DNA of 64,000 nucleotides from Amycolatopsis sp. GM8 (GTDB taxonomy: Bacteria; Actinomycetota; Actinomycetes; Mycobacteriales; Pseudonocardiaceae). Positions within the stretch are counted from its first letter, which is position 1. Every line of letters begins with the position of its first letter. This document shows positions 8,898 to 17,694 of the stretch, piece by piece. The stretch is taken from NCBI RefSeq assembly GCF_021653975.1, contig NZ_JAJKFK010000008.1:186001-250000 (forward strand), written 5' to 3'. A model generated the notes under the pieces. The model had not been told where the DNA came from, made no database searches, and saw nothing but the letters and a program-made list of their open reading frames with translations. The position numbers were made by a program, and so were the translations under genes.

Positions 8898-10028
8898 ATG
8901 AGGGACGAAATTCTCGCCATACCCGTCGACTACGGTCGTGAAATTCAGATCTACTCCGGGGTCGCCCGCCTGAGTGGGAAGATCTGGGCACGGGCGGTCC
9001 ATCCCGGCCAAGGCAAGAGCACGACCGTATTCCTCATTGTGCACCCGACATCCAATTTCCTGGGACACTACGCCCTGGAGCCATTCGCGGAGCGTGGCTA
9101 CGCCGCCGTCGGACTCACTACCCGCTACCTCGGCAACGACACCAGTCTGCTCTTCGAAAACTGCGTTCTCGATGTCGCGGCGGCGATTCGGGAGCTCAAG
9201 CGCAGAGGCTTCGAGAAGGTGGTGCTGATCGGGAACTCAGGTGGTGGGGGACTGGCGTCGCTCTATCAGAGTCAAGCGGAGAACCCCACGATCACGGGGG
9301 CTCCCGGTGGCGGTGGGCCGGATTTGACCGCCGCCGATCTCCCGCCGGCAGACGAACTCGTCCTGCTGATGGCGCACCCGGGCCGGGCGCAGGTTTACAC
9401 CGAGTGGCTCGACCCGGCCATCACCGACGAAGCGGATCCGTTCAAGCGAGACGCTTCGCTCGACATGTTCGACTCCTCGAACGGCCCGCCTTACTCGGCA
9501 CAGTTCGTCGCGGAGTACCGGGCCGCCCAAGTCGCGCGGAGCGCCCGTATCCGGGCACAGATCACCGATAGGCTCGAATCGCTGGAGGCGTCGGAAAATC
9601 CGGTCCAAGATTTCGCCTTCGTGGTCCATGGAACCTGTGCGGACCCGCGATTCCTGGACCTGACTCTGGACCCCTCCGATCGTGAGACGGGAACGCTGTG
9701 GGGCGACGCGTGGACCGCGAATTTCGCGCCGTCGAGTCTCGGCCGGTACGCCAGCGCGCGATCGTGGCTCAGCCAGTGGAGCCTTGCGGACAGCCAGGGC
9801 CACGGTCCGACGCATCTTCCGCATGTCAAGGCGCCGGTCCTCGTCGTCTATGGCACAGCCGATCAAGCGGCCTTCCCGAGTCATGCGCGCCAGCTCTACG
9901 ACGCGGTCCACCACAGTGACCGGGCGATCGTCGCGCTGGCGGGAGCGAATCACTACTTCATCGGCCAGCCCGATCACGTGAAGACCGCCGTCGACACGAT
10001 CGTCGATTGGACGCGTGACCATGACTGA
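8898..10028 (+). CDS. Alpha/beta hydrolase
   Basis: This is an alpha/beta-hydrolase-fold enzyme of about 376 residues. The nucleophile elbow is GNSGGG near residue 111, and a late His in LAGANHYFIGQPDH near 360 fits the triad. An Asp in LVVYGTADQAAF is the likely third member. It is larger than typical meta-cleavage-product hydrolases (~280 residues). ATG 8898 has GGGAG 11 bases upstream; GTG 8886 in frame is an alternative. It heads the second transcription unit, with the operator at 8843. Ester, lactone or C-C hydrolysis are all possible. Confidence 0.82.
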   Translation: MRDEILAIPVDYGREIQIYSGVARLSGKIWARAVHPGQGKSTTVFLIVHPTSNFLGHYALEPFAERGYAAVGLTTRYLGNDTSLLFENCVLDVAAAIRELKRRGFEKVVLIGNSGGGGLASLYQSQAENPTITGAPGGGGPDLTAADLPPADELVLLMAHPGRAQVYTEWLDPAITDEADPFKRDASLDMFDSSNGPPYSAQFVAEYRAAQVARSARIRAQITDRLESLEASENPVQDFAFVVHGTCADPRFLDLTLDPSDRETGTLWGDAWTANFAPSSLGRYASARSWLSQWSLADSQGHGPTHLPHVKAPVLVVYGTADQAAFPSHARQLYDAVHHSDRAIVALAGANHYFIGQPDHVKTAVDTIVDWTRDHD

Positions 10029-10063
10029 GGCGCCCGTCCCCCAGGTAGGAGAGCGAGGTCGTT

Positions 10064-11251
10064 GTGCAGCGCGCGAATGACGTGATCGTGGTCGGTGCCG
10101 GACCGGTCGGGTTGACCCTTGCGACGGCCCTGGTCGCGCGCGGAGTCTCCGTCACCATGATCGAAGCCGGCGCCGCGTTGAGCACCGACTGGCGTGCCTC
10201 GACATTTCACCCGCCCACGCTCGAGATGCTCGAAGAATTCGGGATCGTCGGTGAAATGCTCGAACGGGGCCTGATCGCGGACAAGTACCAGGTCCGCGAC
10301 CGTTCGCGCGGACTGATTGCCGAATTCGACCTCAGGGAACTCGGCAGTGACACGAAATATCCGTTCCGCCTGCAATTCGAGCAGTACAAGTACTCGCAGA
10401 TCCTCCTGCGTAATCTCAGCGACCACCCCCTCTTCACGATTCAGTGGAGTGAGCGCGTGTCGTCCGTCGCCGAGATCTCCGACGGAGTCCAGGTGGCATC
10501 GGTCGCGGCTGACGGCACTGAAGTGACCAGGGTGGCCCAGTACGTGATCGGCGCGGACGGGGCCAAGAGCGCGGTGCGGCGATCACTCGGGCTCGAACTG
10601 GAGGGACACACCTACCCCGTCCGGTTTCTGATCCTGAGTTCGAGCTACCCCTTTGAAAAGCGGTTCCCCGACCTCGCCCTGGTCAACTACATCTGGGACC
10701 CGGTCGAGCCGGTCATGCTCCTGAGGATCCCGGACGTCTGGCGCGTCATGTTCAGCGTGTCGGACGACGTCTCCGATGACATGTTGGCCGACAGGGCGGC
10801 GATCCAGCAGCGATTGAAGACGCTGATCGGCGACGAAGGACCCGCTGAAGTGCCCGTCTCCAGCGTCCAGTACTACTCGGTCCATCAACGCGTCGCGGCT
10901 CGATTCCGGGTGGGGCGGGTACTGCTCGCGGGCGACGCCGGGCACATCAACAGCCCCGTTGGTGGCCTGGGCATGAACAGCGGCATCCATGACGCGATGC
11001 AGATCGCGCCGGCTGTCGTTGCGGCCATCAGCGACGGCGATGACGAAGCACTGACCCAGGTCGCCGCCCATCGGCGCCAGGTCGCGCTCGACACCGTTCG
11101 CGCGATCACGGATCGCAATACACGCGAGATGACGGAAAAGGACGACGACGTGCGACGTGCGAACGCCCTGGCATTGCAGTCCTTGGCCTCCGACCCGGCG
11201 AAAAGGCATAAGTGGCTGCTGCAGTCCAGCATGCTTGCGGCTGTGCGATGA
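10064..11251 (+). CDS. FAD-dependent monooxygenase, phenol/PHBH-like
   Basis: This 395-residue flavoprotein hydroxylase is in the PheA/TfdB/UbiH superfamily. Seen in order: the FAD fingerprint VGAGPVGLTLA at residues ~9-19, the DG motif YVIGADGAKSAVRRSLG near 165-180, and the GD motif RVLLAGDAGHINSPVGGLGMN near 285-305. It lacks the C-terminal thioredoxin-like domain of full-length phenol hydroxylases. The start is GTG 10064 after GGAGAGCGAGG. Its stop overlaps the BVMO start by four bases. It probably inserts one oxygen into an aromatic or enolic ring using NAD(P)H and O2. Confidence 0.88.
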   Translation: MQRANDVIVVGAGPVGLTLATALVARGVSVTMIEAGAALSTDWRASTFHPPTLEMLEEFGIVGEMLERGLIADKYQVRDRSRGLIAEFDLRELGSDTKYPFRLQFEQYKYSQILLRNLSDHPLFTIQWSERVSSVAEISDGVQVASVAADGTEVTRVAQYVIGADGAKSAVRRSLGLELEGHTYPVRFLILSSSYPFEKRFPDLALVNYIWDPVEPVMLLRIPDVWRVMFSVSDDVSDDMLADRAAIQQRLKTLIGDEGPAEVPVSSVQYYSVHQRVAARFRVGRVLLAGDAGHINSPVGGLGMNSGIHDAMQIAPAVVAAISDGDDEALTQVAAHRRQVALDTVRAITDRNTREMTEKDDDVRRANALALQSLASDPAKRHKWLLQSSMLAAVR

Positions 11252-12726
11252 GAAGGAACGACAACGGAACCAAAGCGCGCATCGCCATCGTGGGGGCGGG
11301 GTTCGCCGGCATCGCCGCCGCGGTCACGTTCAAGCGCCACGGTCTGACCGACTTCGTCGTCTTCGAGAAATCGGACGGTCCGGGCGGAGTGTGGTGGGAC
11401 AGTCGATATCCGGGCGCCGAGGTGGACACCCAGTCTCATGTCTACTCCTTTTCGTTCCAGCGACACGAATGGTCTCGAAGTCACGCCGCGCAGCCCGAGG
11501 TACAGGGGTACCTGGAAGAGACCATTGATTCCTGGCACATCAGAAGCCACTTCAGGTTCGGGACGAAGGTGGACGCGATCCGCTGGAGTGACGAGCATTC
11601 GGTGTGGCTGGTGAAGACCTCCGCGGGTGAGGAGGAATTCGACTTCGTGGTCAGCGCGGTCGGACTTCTGAACGTCCCCCGATACCCGGACTGGCCAGGC
11701 CTGAACGATTTCCAGGGCGACGTTTTCCACACCTCACGCTGGGACACCGAATGCCGGCTCGACGGCAAGAAGGTCGCCGTGGTCGGAACCGGATCGACCG
11801 GCGCGCAGGTGGTCTCCAGGGTCGCCGCCGTCGCGGGCAAGCTGTATGTGTTCCAGCGAGAGCCCGGCTGGATACTGCCGAAGACGATCGAGGTGTTCGG
11901 TGACGATCAACGGGCGAAATTGAGCAAGCCGTGGCCTTATCGGCTGCGGCGGTGGAAGGCGTTCTTGAAAGTGGCACGGGACGCGAAGGGCGGCGACATC
12001 TACGTGCCGAATTCGCCCGCCAACGAGGCGGCCGTTGCCCGATGCATGAATTATATCGAGGAAGCTTTCCCCGGCAGACCGGACTTGCAGAAGCTGGTCA
12101 CCCCTACCTACCCGTACTGGGGCAAGCGGCCCGTGATGGACAGCAACTTCTACAAGGCGCTCACCCGCGACAATGTCGAGCTCGTGCCGTCGGCTGTCGC
12201 GAGCGTGGACGAATCCGGCGTCTACGATGCGAACGGCACCAAGCGGGATATTGACGTACTGGTGCTGGCGACCGGCTTCCGCCCCGCGCAGATCCTGTCA
12301 CAGTTGCCGGTGTTCGGCCGTGGAGGGCGTTCCCTGCAAGAAGAATGGGGGGACGAGCCGATGGCGTTCCTGGGGATCACGGTGCCGGGCTTCCCGAACT
12401 TCTTCACGATGTACGGACCGAACACCAATGGTGCCGTCGTGGTCTACCTCCTCGAACAGCAGGCGAAGTTCGCCGCACGCAGCATCAAACTGGTGCTCCG
12501 GCATCACGCCGCGGCGGTGGAGACGCGCCGCTCGTATTACGAGCGGTACAACGTATGGCTCCAGAAGAAGCTCTCCGGAAAAGTCTTCGACACCACGAAC
12601 AACTATTTCAGATCGCGTTCTGGGCGGGTGGTGACGCAGTGGCCGCTGACGACGTGGCACTACTGGGCACTGTCCAAACTTCTGTGGCGACTGTCCAGCC
12701 GCCTCGACCGAGGAGCGACGTCATGA
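11248..12726 (+). CDS. Baeyer-Villiger-type flavin monooxygenase
   Basis: This 492-residue class B flavoprotein monooxygenase turns ketones into esters or lactones with NADPH and O2. It has two Rossmann motifs, VGAGFAG (~15-21) for FAD and VGTGSTGAQ (~177) for NADPH. Between them lies the BVMO fingerprint FQGDVFHTSRWD (~155-166), matching F-x-G-x3-H-T-x2-W. It overlaps both neighbours by ATGA and so lies in a tight operon with the hydroxylase and an aldehyde dehydrogenase. A substrate of some bulk is possible, but nothing in the sequence fixes it. Confidence 0.9.
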   Translation: MRRNDNGTKARIAIVGAGFAGIAAAVTFKRHGLTDFVVFEKSDGPGGVWWDSRYPGAEVDTQSHVYSFSFQRHEWSRSHAAQPEVQGYLEETIDSWHIRSHFRFGTKVDAIRWSDEHSVWLVKTSAGEEEFDFVVSAVGLLNVPRYPDWPGLNDFQGDVFHTSRWDTECRLDGKKVAVVGTGSTGAQVVSRVAAVAGKLYVFQREPGWILPKTIEVFGDDQRAKLSKPWPYRLRRWKAFLKVARDAKGGDIYVPNSPANEAAVARCMNYIEEAFPGRPDLQKLVTPTYPYWGKRPVMDSNFYKALTRDNVELVPSAVASVDESGVYDANGTKRDIDVLVLATGFRPAQILSQLPVFGRGGRSLQEEWGDEPMAFLGITVPGFPNFFTMYGPNTNGAVVVYLLEQQAKFAARSIKLVLRHHAAAVETRRSYYERYNVWLQKKLSGKVFDTTNNYFRSRSGRVVTQWPLTTWHYWALSKLLWRLSSRLDRGATS

Positions 12727-14204
12727 TGCTCGAAGAGGCCCGGACGTTTGCCGGGCGCGAACATCGTCTGTACCTAGGTGGCCGATGGGTTGACGGGCCC
12801 GAGGGCAAGACCTTGGAAACCCACGATCCTTCGACCGGACTGCATCTGTCGAAGGTTCCCGCCGCCGGCAGCAGCGAGTTGGACTCGGCAGTTCGGGCGG
12901 CGCGTCAAGCGGTCGATGGCGGAGAGTGGTCCCGGCTTACCCCCGCCGACCGCCAAAAGGTGATCTGGCGCCTCGGTGATCTCATGGTCGAGCATGCTGA
13001 TGAGCTCGCGGCCCTGGAATCGCTGGACACCGGCAAGCCCCTTCGTGATTCGCGATTCTTCGACGTCCTGAATGCGGCAAGCTCATTCCATTACTGTGCC
13101 GGTTGGGCCACCAAGCTGAACGGCGAAACGATCGGCGTCTCCAGACCCGGAGAGTGGCACGCCTACACCGTCCACGAGCCGGTTGGCGTCGTGGCTGCCA
13201 TAGTCCCGTGGAACGCGCCGCTGATGATCGCCTCGGCCAAGGTCGCTCCGGCTCTGGCTGCCGGTTGCTCGGTCGTGCTGAAGCCGGCGGAGGAGACGCC
13301 GCTCACGGCATTGCGGCTCGCTGAACTCTCACTCGAGGCCGGCCTGCCCGCGGGCGCTTTGAACGTGCTGACGGGTACCGGGCCGGAGCTGGGCGACGCG
13401 ATGGTCAGACACCCCGGCATCGACAAGGTGGCGTTCACGGGATCGACGGAGGTCGGCCGGCACATCGTCCGGCAGGCAGCCGACAGCTTCAAGCGCGTCT
13501 CGCTCGAGCTGGGCGGAAAATCGCCGGTCATCGTCCTGAGCGACGCCGATCTCGATCGGGCGACACCCCTCGTGGCACAGGGAATATTCGCGAACACCGG
13601 CCAAGCGTGCAACGCGGGGTCGCGCCTCTTCGCCGAGAGCGCGGTGTTCGACCGCGTTGTGGAAGGCGTCGCGGAGTACGCGGCACAACTTCGGGTTGGT
13701 CAGGCGTTCTCCGAAGAGACGCAGATGGGTCCGCTCATCTCACAGGTCCAGTTGGACCGCGTCGCCGGCTACGTCGATATCGGCCTTTCCGAAGGCGCCG
13801 ACATCCGGGTGGGTGGCAAGGTCCTGGAGCGTGACGGTTACTTCATCGAGCCAACGGTGCTGTCCGGAACGCGCACCGAAATGCGGGTCGCGCGAGAGGA
13901 AATCTTCGGCCCCGTCCTGTGTGCGATGTCGGTGACCGGTGACGACCTCGATGACATCGTGGCCGAGGCGAATGCGACGAACTATGGCCTGGGTGCGTCG
14001 GTGTGGACTCGAGACCTCGGCAAGGCGCATCGAATCGCCCGTCGCTTGAAGGCCGGGACCGTGAGAATAAACGGTGGCGGGCTGGATCCGGCGCTCCCGT
14101 TCGGTGGCTACAAGGAATCAGGATGGGGTCGTGAGTCGGGGCTGCAAGGCGTTCAGGAGTACACCGAACTGAAATCAGTGATGATTTCGCTCGGTGAGGT
14201 CTGA
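12723..14204 (+). CDS. NAD(P)-dependent aldehyde dehydrogenase
   Basis: This full-length ALDH superfamily enzyme has 493 residues. The catalytic Glu is in LELGGKSP near residue 261 and the catalytic Cys in NTGQACNAGSR near 295. The NAD-binding FTGSTEVG segment is near 240. I chose ATG 12723 for its ATGA overlap with the BVMO; the frame is open much further upstream as an artefact of high GC. It oxidises an aldehyde, perhaps a semialdehyde made after ring opening, to the acid. Close relatives include hydroxymuconic-semialdehyde and betaine-aldehyde type dehydrogenases. Confidence 0.9.
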   Translation: MMLEEARTFAGREHRLYLGGRWVDGPEGKTLETHDPSTGLHLSKVPAAGSSELDSAVRAARQAVDGGEWSRLTPADRQKVIWRLGDLMVEHADELAALESLDTGKPLRDSRFFDVLNAASSFHYCAGWATKLNGETIGVSRPGEWHAYTVHEPVGVVAAIVPWNAPLMIASAKVAPALAAGCSVVLKPAEETPLTALRLAELSLEAGLPAGALNVLTGTGPELGDAMVRHPGIDKVAFTGSTEVGRHIVRQAADSFKRVSLELGGKSPVIVLSDADLDRATPLVAQGIFANTGQACNAGSRLFAESAVFDRVVEGVAEYAAQLRVGQAFSEETQMGPLISQVQLDRVAGYVDIGLSEGADIRVGGKVLERDGYFIEPTVLSGTRTEMRVAREEIFGPVLCAMSVTGDDLDDIVAEANATNYGLGASVWTRDLGKAHRIARRLKAGTVRINGGGLDPALPFGGYKESGWGRESGLQGVQEYTELKSVMISLGEV

Positions 14205-14210
14205 GACATC

Positions 14211-14792
14211 ATGGAAACGAGTGGCGCGCCGCCCCGGGTCAGCGAGCTGGGGCATGTCGGCATCAGATGCCACGATGTGGAGCGGCAACTTGCCTTCTAC
14301 ACGGAGGTGCTCGGGCTGACTGTCACCGACCGCGACGACGAACTGGGGAACTATTTCCTCTCGGCGCGCCCGAAGGTCGAGCATCATGAGTTGTTGCTCG
14401 CCCGTGGCCGGGATGTCGACGCCGGCGCGCGACTGATCCAGCAGCTTTCCTGGCGTTGTGACACGTTCGAGGACCTCGTTCGCTTCTTCAGGCGGTTCCA
14501 GCACGCCGGCGTCGAACTCGACATGGTCGTCTCGCACGGGAACGCGCTCGGCATCTATTTTTTCGATCCCGAGGGAAATCGCTGTGAAGTCTACTGGCAG
14601 ACCGGACTCGAAGCTCGCCAGCCGTTTATCGAATACATCGATCTGGACGGCGACCCTGATCAATTGATCGACTCACTACGCGAATCTGTGCGGCGGTTCG
14701 GCGCGTCCGGCCGGGTGGAGAGTGGCTATGTCGCGTGGACCAAGAAGCAGGGCTCTTCCCCAGGCGGAACGGAAGGAATTTCGCGTGAGTGA
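14211..14792 (+). CDS. VOC-family protein, extradiol dioxygenase/glyoxalase fold (first copy)
   Basis: This 193-residue vicinal-oxygen-chelate protein has paired beta-alpha-beta-beta-beta units. Candidate metal ligands are His in ELGHVGIRCHD (~18), His in KVEHHELLL (~60) and Glu in NRCEVYW (~126). That is the two-His/one-Glu set of type I extradiol dioxygenases and glyoxalases. Only one VOC module is present, unlike the two-module BphC enzymes. It starts six bases after the ALDH stop and overlaps the next gene by eight. Ring cleavage of a catechol or enediol is plausible given the upstream hydroxylase, but isomerase or lyase activity cannot be excluded. Confidence 0.78.
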   Translation: METSGAPPRVSELGHVGIRCHDVERQLAFYTEVLGLTVTDRDDELGNYFLSARPKVEHHELLLARGRDVDAGARLIQQLSWRCDTFEDLVRFFRRFQHAGVELDMVVSHGNALGIYFFDPEGNRCEVYWQTGLEARQPFIEYIDLDGDPDQLIDSLRESVRRFGASGRVESGYVAWTKKQGSSPGGTEGISRE

Positions 14793-15699
14793 TCAAACGC
14801 CGGGTGACCGGGTGATCGGGTTCATCGGTCTCGGCAACATGGGCTGGAACATGGCTTCGCATTTGGCGAAGTCGGGTTACGAGGTGCTCGGCTTCGACGC
14901 GAACCTGGAGCGTACCAAGGCGTTCGCGGCGGAAAGAGGGACTGAGCCGCCGGAACTCGCCGACCTGGCCCGCGCCTCGGTCATTTGGACCATGCTCCCC
15001 ACGGGAGACGTCGTCCGTGACGTGCTGGCACCGAGTGAGGGCGAGGGTCTATTGGCGGCCCTCAGCCCGGGCACCCTGCACATTGACACGACCTCGTCAC
15101 CGCCGTGGCTGACCAAAGAGCTGGGGGAGATCGAGCAGAAGCATGGAGTCGCCTTGGTGGACTGCGGCGTCTCTGGCGGGCACCGCGGAGCCATCGAAGG
15201 CGACTTGGTGTTCATGCTTGGCGGCGACGACCAGGACGCCGTTCGCCGCGCGCAGGTCCTTCTAGCCGTCATGAGCAGCAAGATCGTTGTCCTTGGCGCG
15301 CTCGGACGGGGCCACGCCATGAAGTCCATCAACAACGCGGTCTCTGCGGCCTGTTTCGCCGCGACGTGTGAGGGACTGATCCTCGGTCAGAAGCTCGGGT
15401 TGGAGCTCGAGACGATGCTCGACATTCTCAGCGTCTCGACCGGGCAGAATGACGCAGCGTCGCGTTCAGTGCCCAAGATCATCGACGGTTCCTTCCGGAA
15501 GACCTTCTCGCTGGGACTGTTCACAAAGGACGTGAAGATCGCACGGGACCTCGCCGAGTCGGCGAGCGTCGAGGCGCCTATTGCCGGCCTCGTCTACGAC
15601 CGGATGGCATCGGCCATCGCCGAATACGGCGGCGATGTCGATCATACGTATGCCTACAAGTCGTGGGCCTCCCAGAACGGCGGTGATGCCCCAGTGTGA
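14785..15699 (+). CDS. Beta-hydroxyacid dehydrogenase (3-hydroxyisobutyrate DH family)
   Basis: This NAD(P)-dependent dehydrogenase has about 304 residues. The nucleotide-binding motif is GFIGLGNMGWNMA (~13-25), the substrate-binding signature is DCGVSGGHRGAIEGD (~128-142), and the catalytic Lys is in GHAMKSINNAVSAA (~177). I chose GTG 14785, with GGAAGGAA 8 bases upstream and overlapping the VOC gene. It oxidises a 2- or 3-hydroxyacid, or reduces a semialdehyde, and ends the second transcription unit. It converges on the IclR gene 51 bp later; no strong terminator hairpin is visible between them. Confidence 0.87.
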   Translation: MSDQTPGDRVIGFIGLGNMGWNMASHLAKSGYEVLGFDANLERTKAFAAERGTEPPELADLARASVIWTMLPTGDVVRDVLAPSEGEGLLAALSPGTLHIDTTSSPPWLTKELGEIEQKHGVALVDCGVSGGHRGAIEGDLVFMLGGDDQDAVRRAQVLLAVMSSKIVVLGALGRGHAMKSINNAVSAACFAATCEGLILGQKLGLELETMLDILSVSTGQNDAASRSVPKIIDGSFRKTFSLGLFTKDVKIARDLAESASVEAPIAGLVYDRMASAIAEYGGDVDHTYAYKSWASQNGGDAPV

Positions 15700-15750
15700 T
15701 CACCCACCACCACGGGCTCACCGCCGTCTACCGAGAAGCAGTCGTCTGAC

Positions 15751-16494
15751 CTAGGGGCGGTCAACCCCGAAGGTCTCGTCGTCGAAGAGACGGCGCTCGA
15801 TCCGGCGCGCGGATTCCTTGACTTCGCGGATGGTTGTTGACGAATCCGGATACCGGGCCGAGGGGCTGACGATTCCGATACTGGCGATGGCCAGTCCGTT
15901 GGGGTCACGTATCGGAACAGCGAGACCGGAGAATCCGGCGCGCAGTTCGTCCGTCGATTCGGCATAGCCTTGCTCCCTGGCCTCGTCGAGCAGGGAGCTG
16001 ATGCGGGCACGCTCGGTCTTCGGAAGTTGCCCGAGGCTCTTCGACACCACCCAGTCGTCGGAAAAGGCCAGGATGGCGCGGCCGTGTCCAGCGGCGGTGA
16101 GCGGACTGCGATAACCGGCGGGAAACCTCACCTGGGGACCGATTTCCTGCATCGAGAAGTTCTGATCGACGTGTACCCCGTCTATCCCGTCCGCGAGCAT
16201 GAGCACTGTGCTCTCGTGGAGTTCGTCGGCCAGGCGCTGAAGTTCGGGCTGTGCGGCCGATCGCACGTTGATCTCGACGGAGTCGGCCAACGGGAGAAGG
16301 CCGAACCCCAGCCGGTAGGTACTGCCCGTGCATTGCACGAGTCCGTGCTTTTCCAGGGTCACCAAGAGCCGATGGATGACGGTTCGATTCAGTTCGAGCA
16401 ATTCTGACAACCTCGCCGCGGTTGCCGGCCCGGACTCGGCGAGCTGTTTCAGGATGAGGATGGCATTTTGCGCTGTTTTCGCAACCGCTGTCAT
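15751..16494 (-). CDS. IclR-family transcriptional regulator
   Basis: This 247-residue regulator has an N-terminal winged helix (AILILKQLAESGPATAARLSELL, ~10-70) and a C-terminal GAF-like effector domain (~80-245). It is convergent with the catabolic operon and upstream of the third transcription unit. IclR proteins typically bind palindromes of about 15 bp and respond to the pathway substrate or an intermediate. The three matching palindromes at 849, 8843 and 16959 make it the obvious candidate regulator of the whole 1-22 kb module. No copy of the palindrome is evident directly before its own start. Confidence 0.9.
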   Translation of the reverse strand: MTAVAKTAQNAILILKQLAESGPATAARLSELLELNRTVIHRLLVTLEKHGLVQCTGSTYRLGFGLLPLADSVEINVRSAAQPELQRLADELHESTVLMLADGIDGVHVDQNFSMQEIGPQVRFPAGYRSPLTAAGHGRAILAFSDDWVVSKSLGQLPKTERARISSLLDEAREQGYAESTDELRAGFSGLAVPIRDPNGLAIASIGIVSPSARYPDSSTTIREVKESARRIERRLFDDETFGVDRP

Positions 16495-17133
16495 GACGGC
16501 TCGTTCCCCCGCTTCGAACCATGGGGTTGCTGCATGCCGGTGACCTTCCTAACAGTTGTGTATGACAAGCAGGTGCGTGCTCACACGCGCCGCTCTCATG
16601 GACGATCTGTACCAGTGCCCCGGCCAACTCGAGCGAATTCAGTCCTTACGATCAGCCATGGCCGCACTGTGCAAGAGTACCTCCGGAATGGTAGTGCGCG
16701 GGGGCGCCACACAGGTTGGTGGGGGCCTGGGGCAGGTCTGACGAACACCGGATCCAAGCCGTCACGGCGTCGAGGACGCAGTGGCTCCAGAAAGCGTTGC
16801 CCGCGCCGAGGTTGTTCGCCTGTGCGGGGCTCTGTGACAGGACGCGACGCCCGCCAGATCGGCGTAGGGACGTCGATCCCGGGGCAGCGTCGACGCCTCG
16901 CGAGCCCACGATTGCGTTGACAGCGTCTGAGATGCGCATGGTAATATTGCGGACATCGCGTCCGATAATCGAACATTCTCCAGCACGCTTGAGTGTCGCG
17001 AGGTCAAGGGCTGACCGGGCAGGCTGGCCGGCCTGGGTCCGAGGCGCCGACGGGAGCCGGACCCGGGCACACACGCATTGACCGTCGCCGGCAGGCGGCG
17101 GTACCGGGCGATGGGGAAAGGAAATGACGGAGG
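16495..17133. other. Long intergenic region with one operator
   Basis: This 639-bp gap lies between the divergent IclR gene and the 17134 gene. Open frames of 100-176 codons cross it on both strands, but none shows a recognisable domain, a good ribosome site or consistent coding bias, so I call none. Apart from the operator-like palindrome at 16959-16975 I see nothing definite. It could hold a decayed gene or a long 5' leader. Confidence 0.5.
16959..16975. promoter_or_regulatory. IclR-type operator, third copy
   Basis: CGTCCGATAATCGAACA has the same arm-TAA-arm layout as the palindromes at 849 and 8843 (core TCCGATAATCGAACA, arms matching at five of seven positions). It lies about 160 bp before the VOC/enoyl-CoA hydratase/acyl-CoA synthetase unit, so that unit is probably in the same regulon. 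Confidence 0.6.
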
Positions 17134-17652
17134 ATGGAACGATCAGCGAAAGTGCGGAAGCTCTACCACTTTGCTTATCCATGCCGGGACGCGGAAGAGA
17201 CCCGGAAATTCTATGAAGGGATTCTCGGGCTCGCCCTCGTGAACTGCATGCAGTCGGACATCGTTCCGAGCACGGGCGAAGAGAAGCCTTACGCGCACAT
17301 CTTCTTCCAGATGGGCGATGGCTCTTATGTCGCCTTCTTCGACCTGGGAACGAACGAAGCGCCGCTGCCTTCGGAGAACACCCCGAGGTGGGTGCAACAC
17401 CTGGCGCTCGAAGTCGACGACCTGGATCAACTCGTCGTCTTGCAGGATCGCCTCCGAAAGGCCGGCGTCGAGACGACCGAGCTCGTCGACCATGGCTTCA
17501 TCAAGTCGATCTACTTCTTCGACCCGAACGGTTTGCGGCTGGAACTCACCATCCGCACCGAGGAGCCGGGATACCTCGAAAGTGCCGCGGCCGCGGCTCA
17601 CGGGGAGCTGGAGTCCTGGAACAAGAAGAAGGCACGCCTCGTGGCGAGCTGA
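17134..17652 (+). CDS. VOC-family protein (second copy)
   Basis: This 172-residue vicinal-oxygen-chelate protein is distinct from the one at 14211. Likely metal ligands are His in KLYHFAYPC (~12), His in RWVQHLALEV (~88) and Glu in GLRLELTIR (~135). The start is uncertain: GGAGG is only one base before ATG 17134, and GTG 17152 lacks a ribosome site, so the message may be leaderless or use another start. It heads the third transcription unit. Family members include catechol dioxygenases, glyoxalases and methylmalonyl-CoA epimerase; with the following CoA genes an epimerase/isomerase or ring-cleavage role is possible. Confidence 0.75.
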   Translation: MERSAKVRKLYHFAYPCRDAEETRKFYEGILGLALVNCMQSDIVPSTGEEKPYAHIFFQMGDGSYVAFFDLGTNEAPLPSENTPRWVQHLALEVDDLDQLVVLQDRLRKAGVETTELVDHGFIKSIYFFDPNGLRLELTIRTEEPGYLESAAAAAHGELESWNKKKARLVAS

Positions 17653-17694
17653 AGATCGGACCGAGTGCGGCCAGGCTGAGAGGTGGAATCGCGG

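Noticed and set aside
16596-17182. Several 100-176 codon frames in the gap upstream of the second VOC gene
   Set aside because: They overlap one another on both strands, lack ribosome sites and show no family motif.
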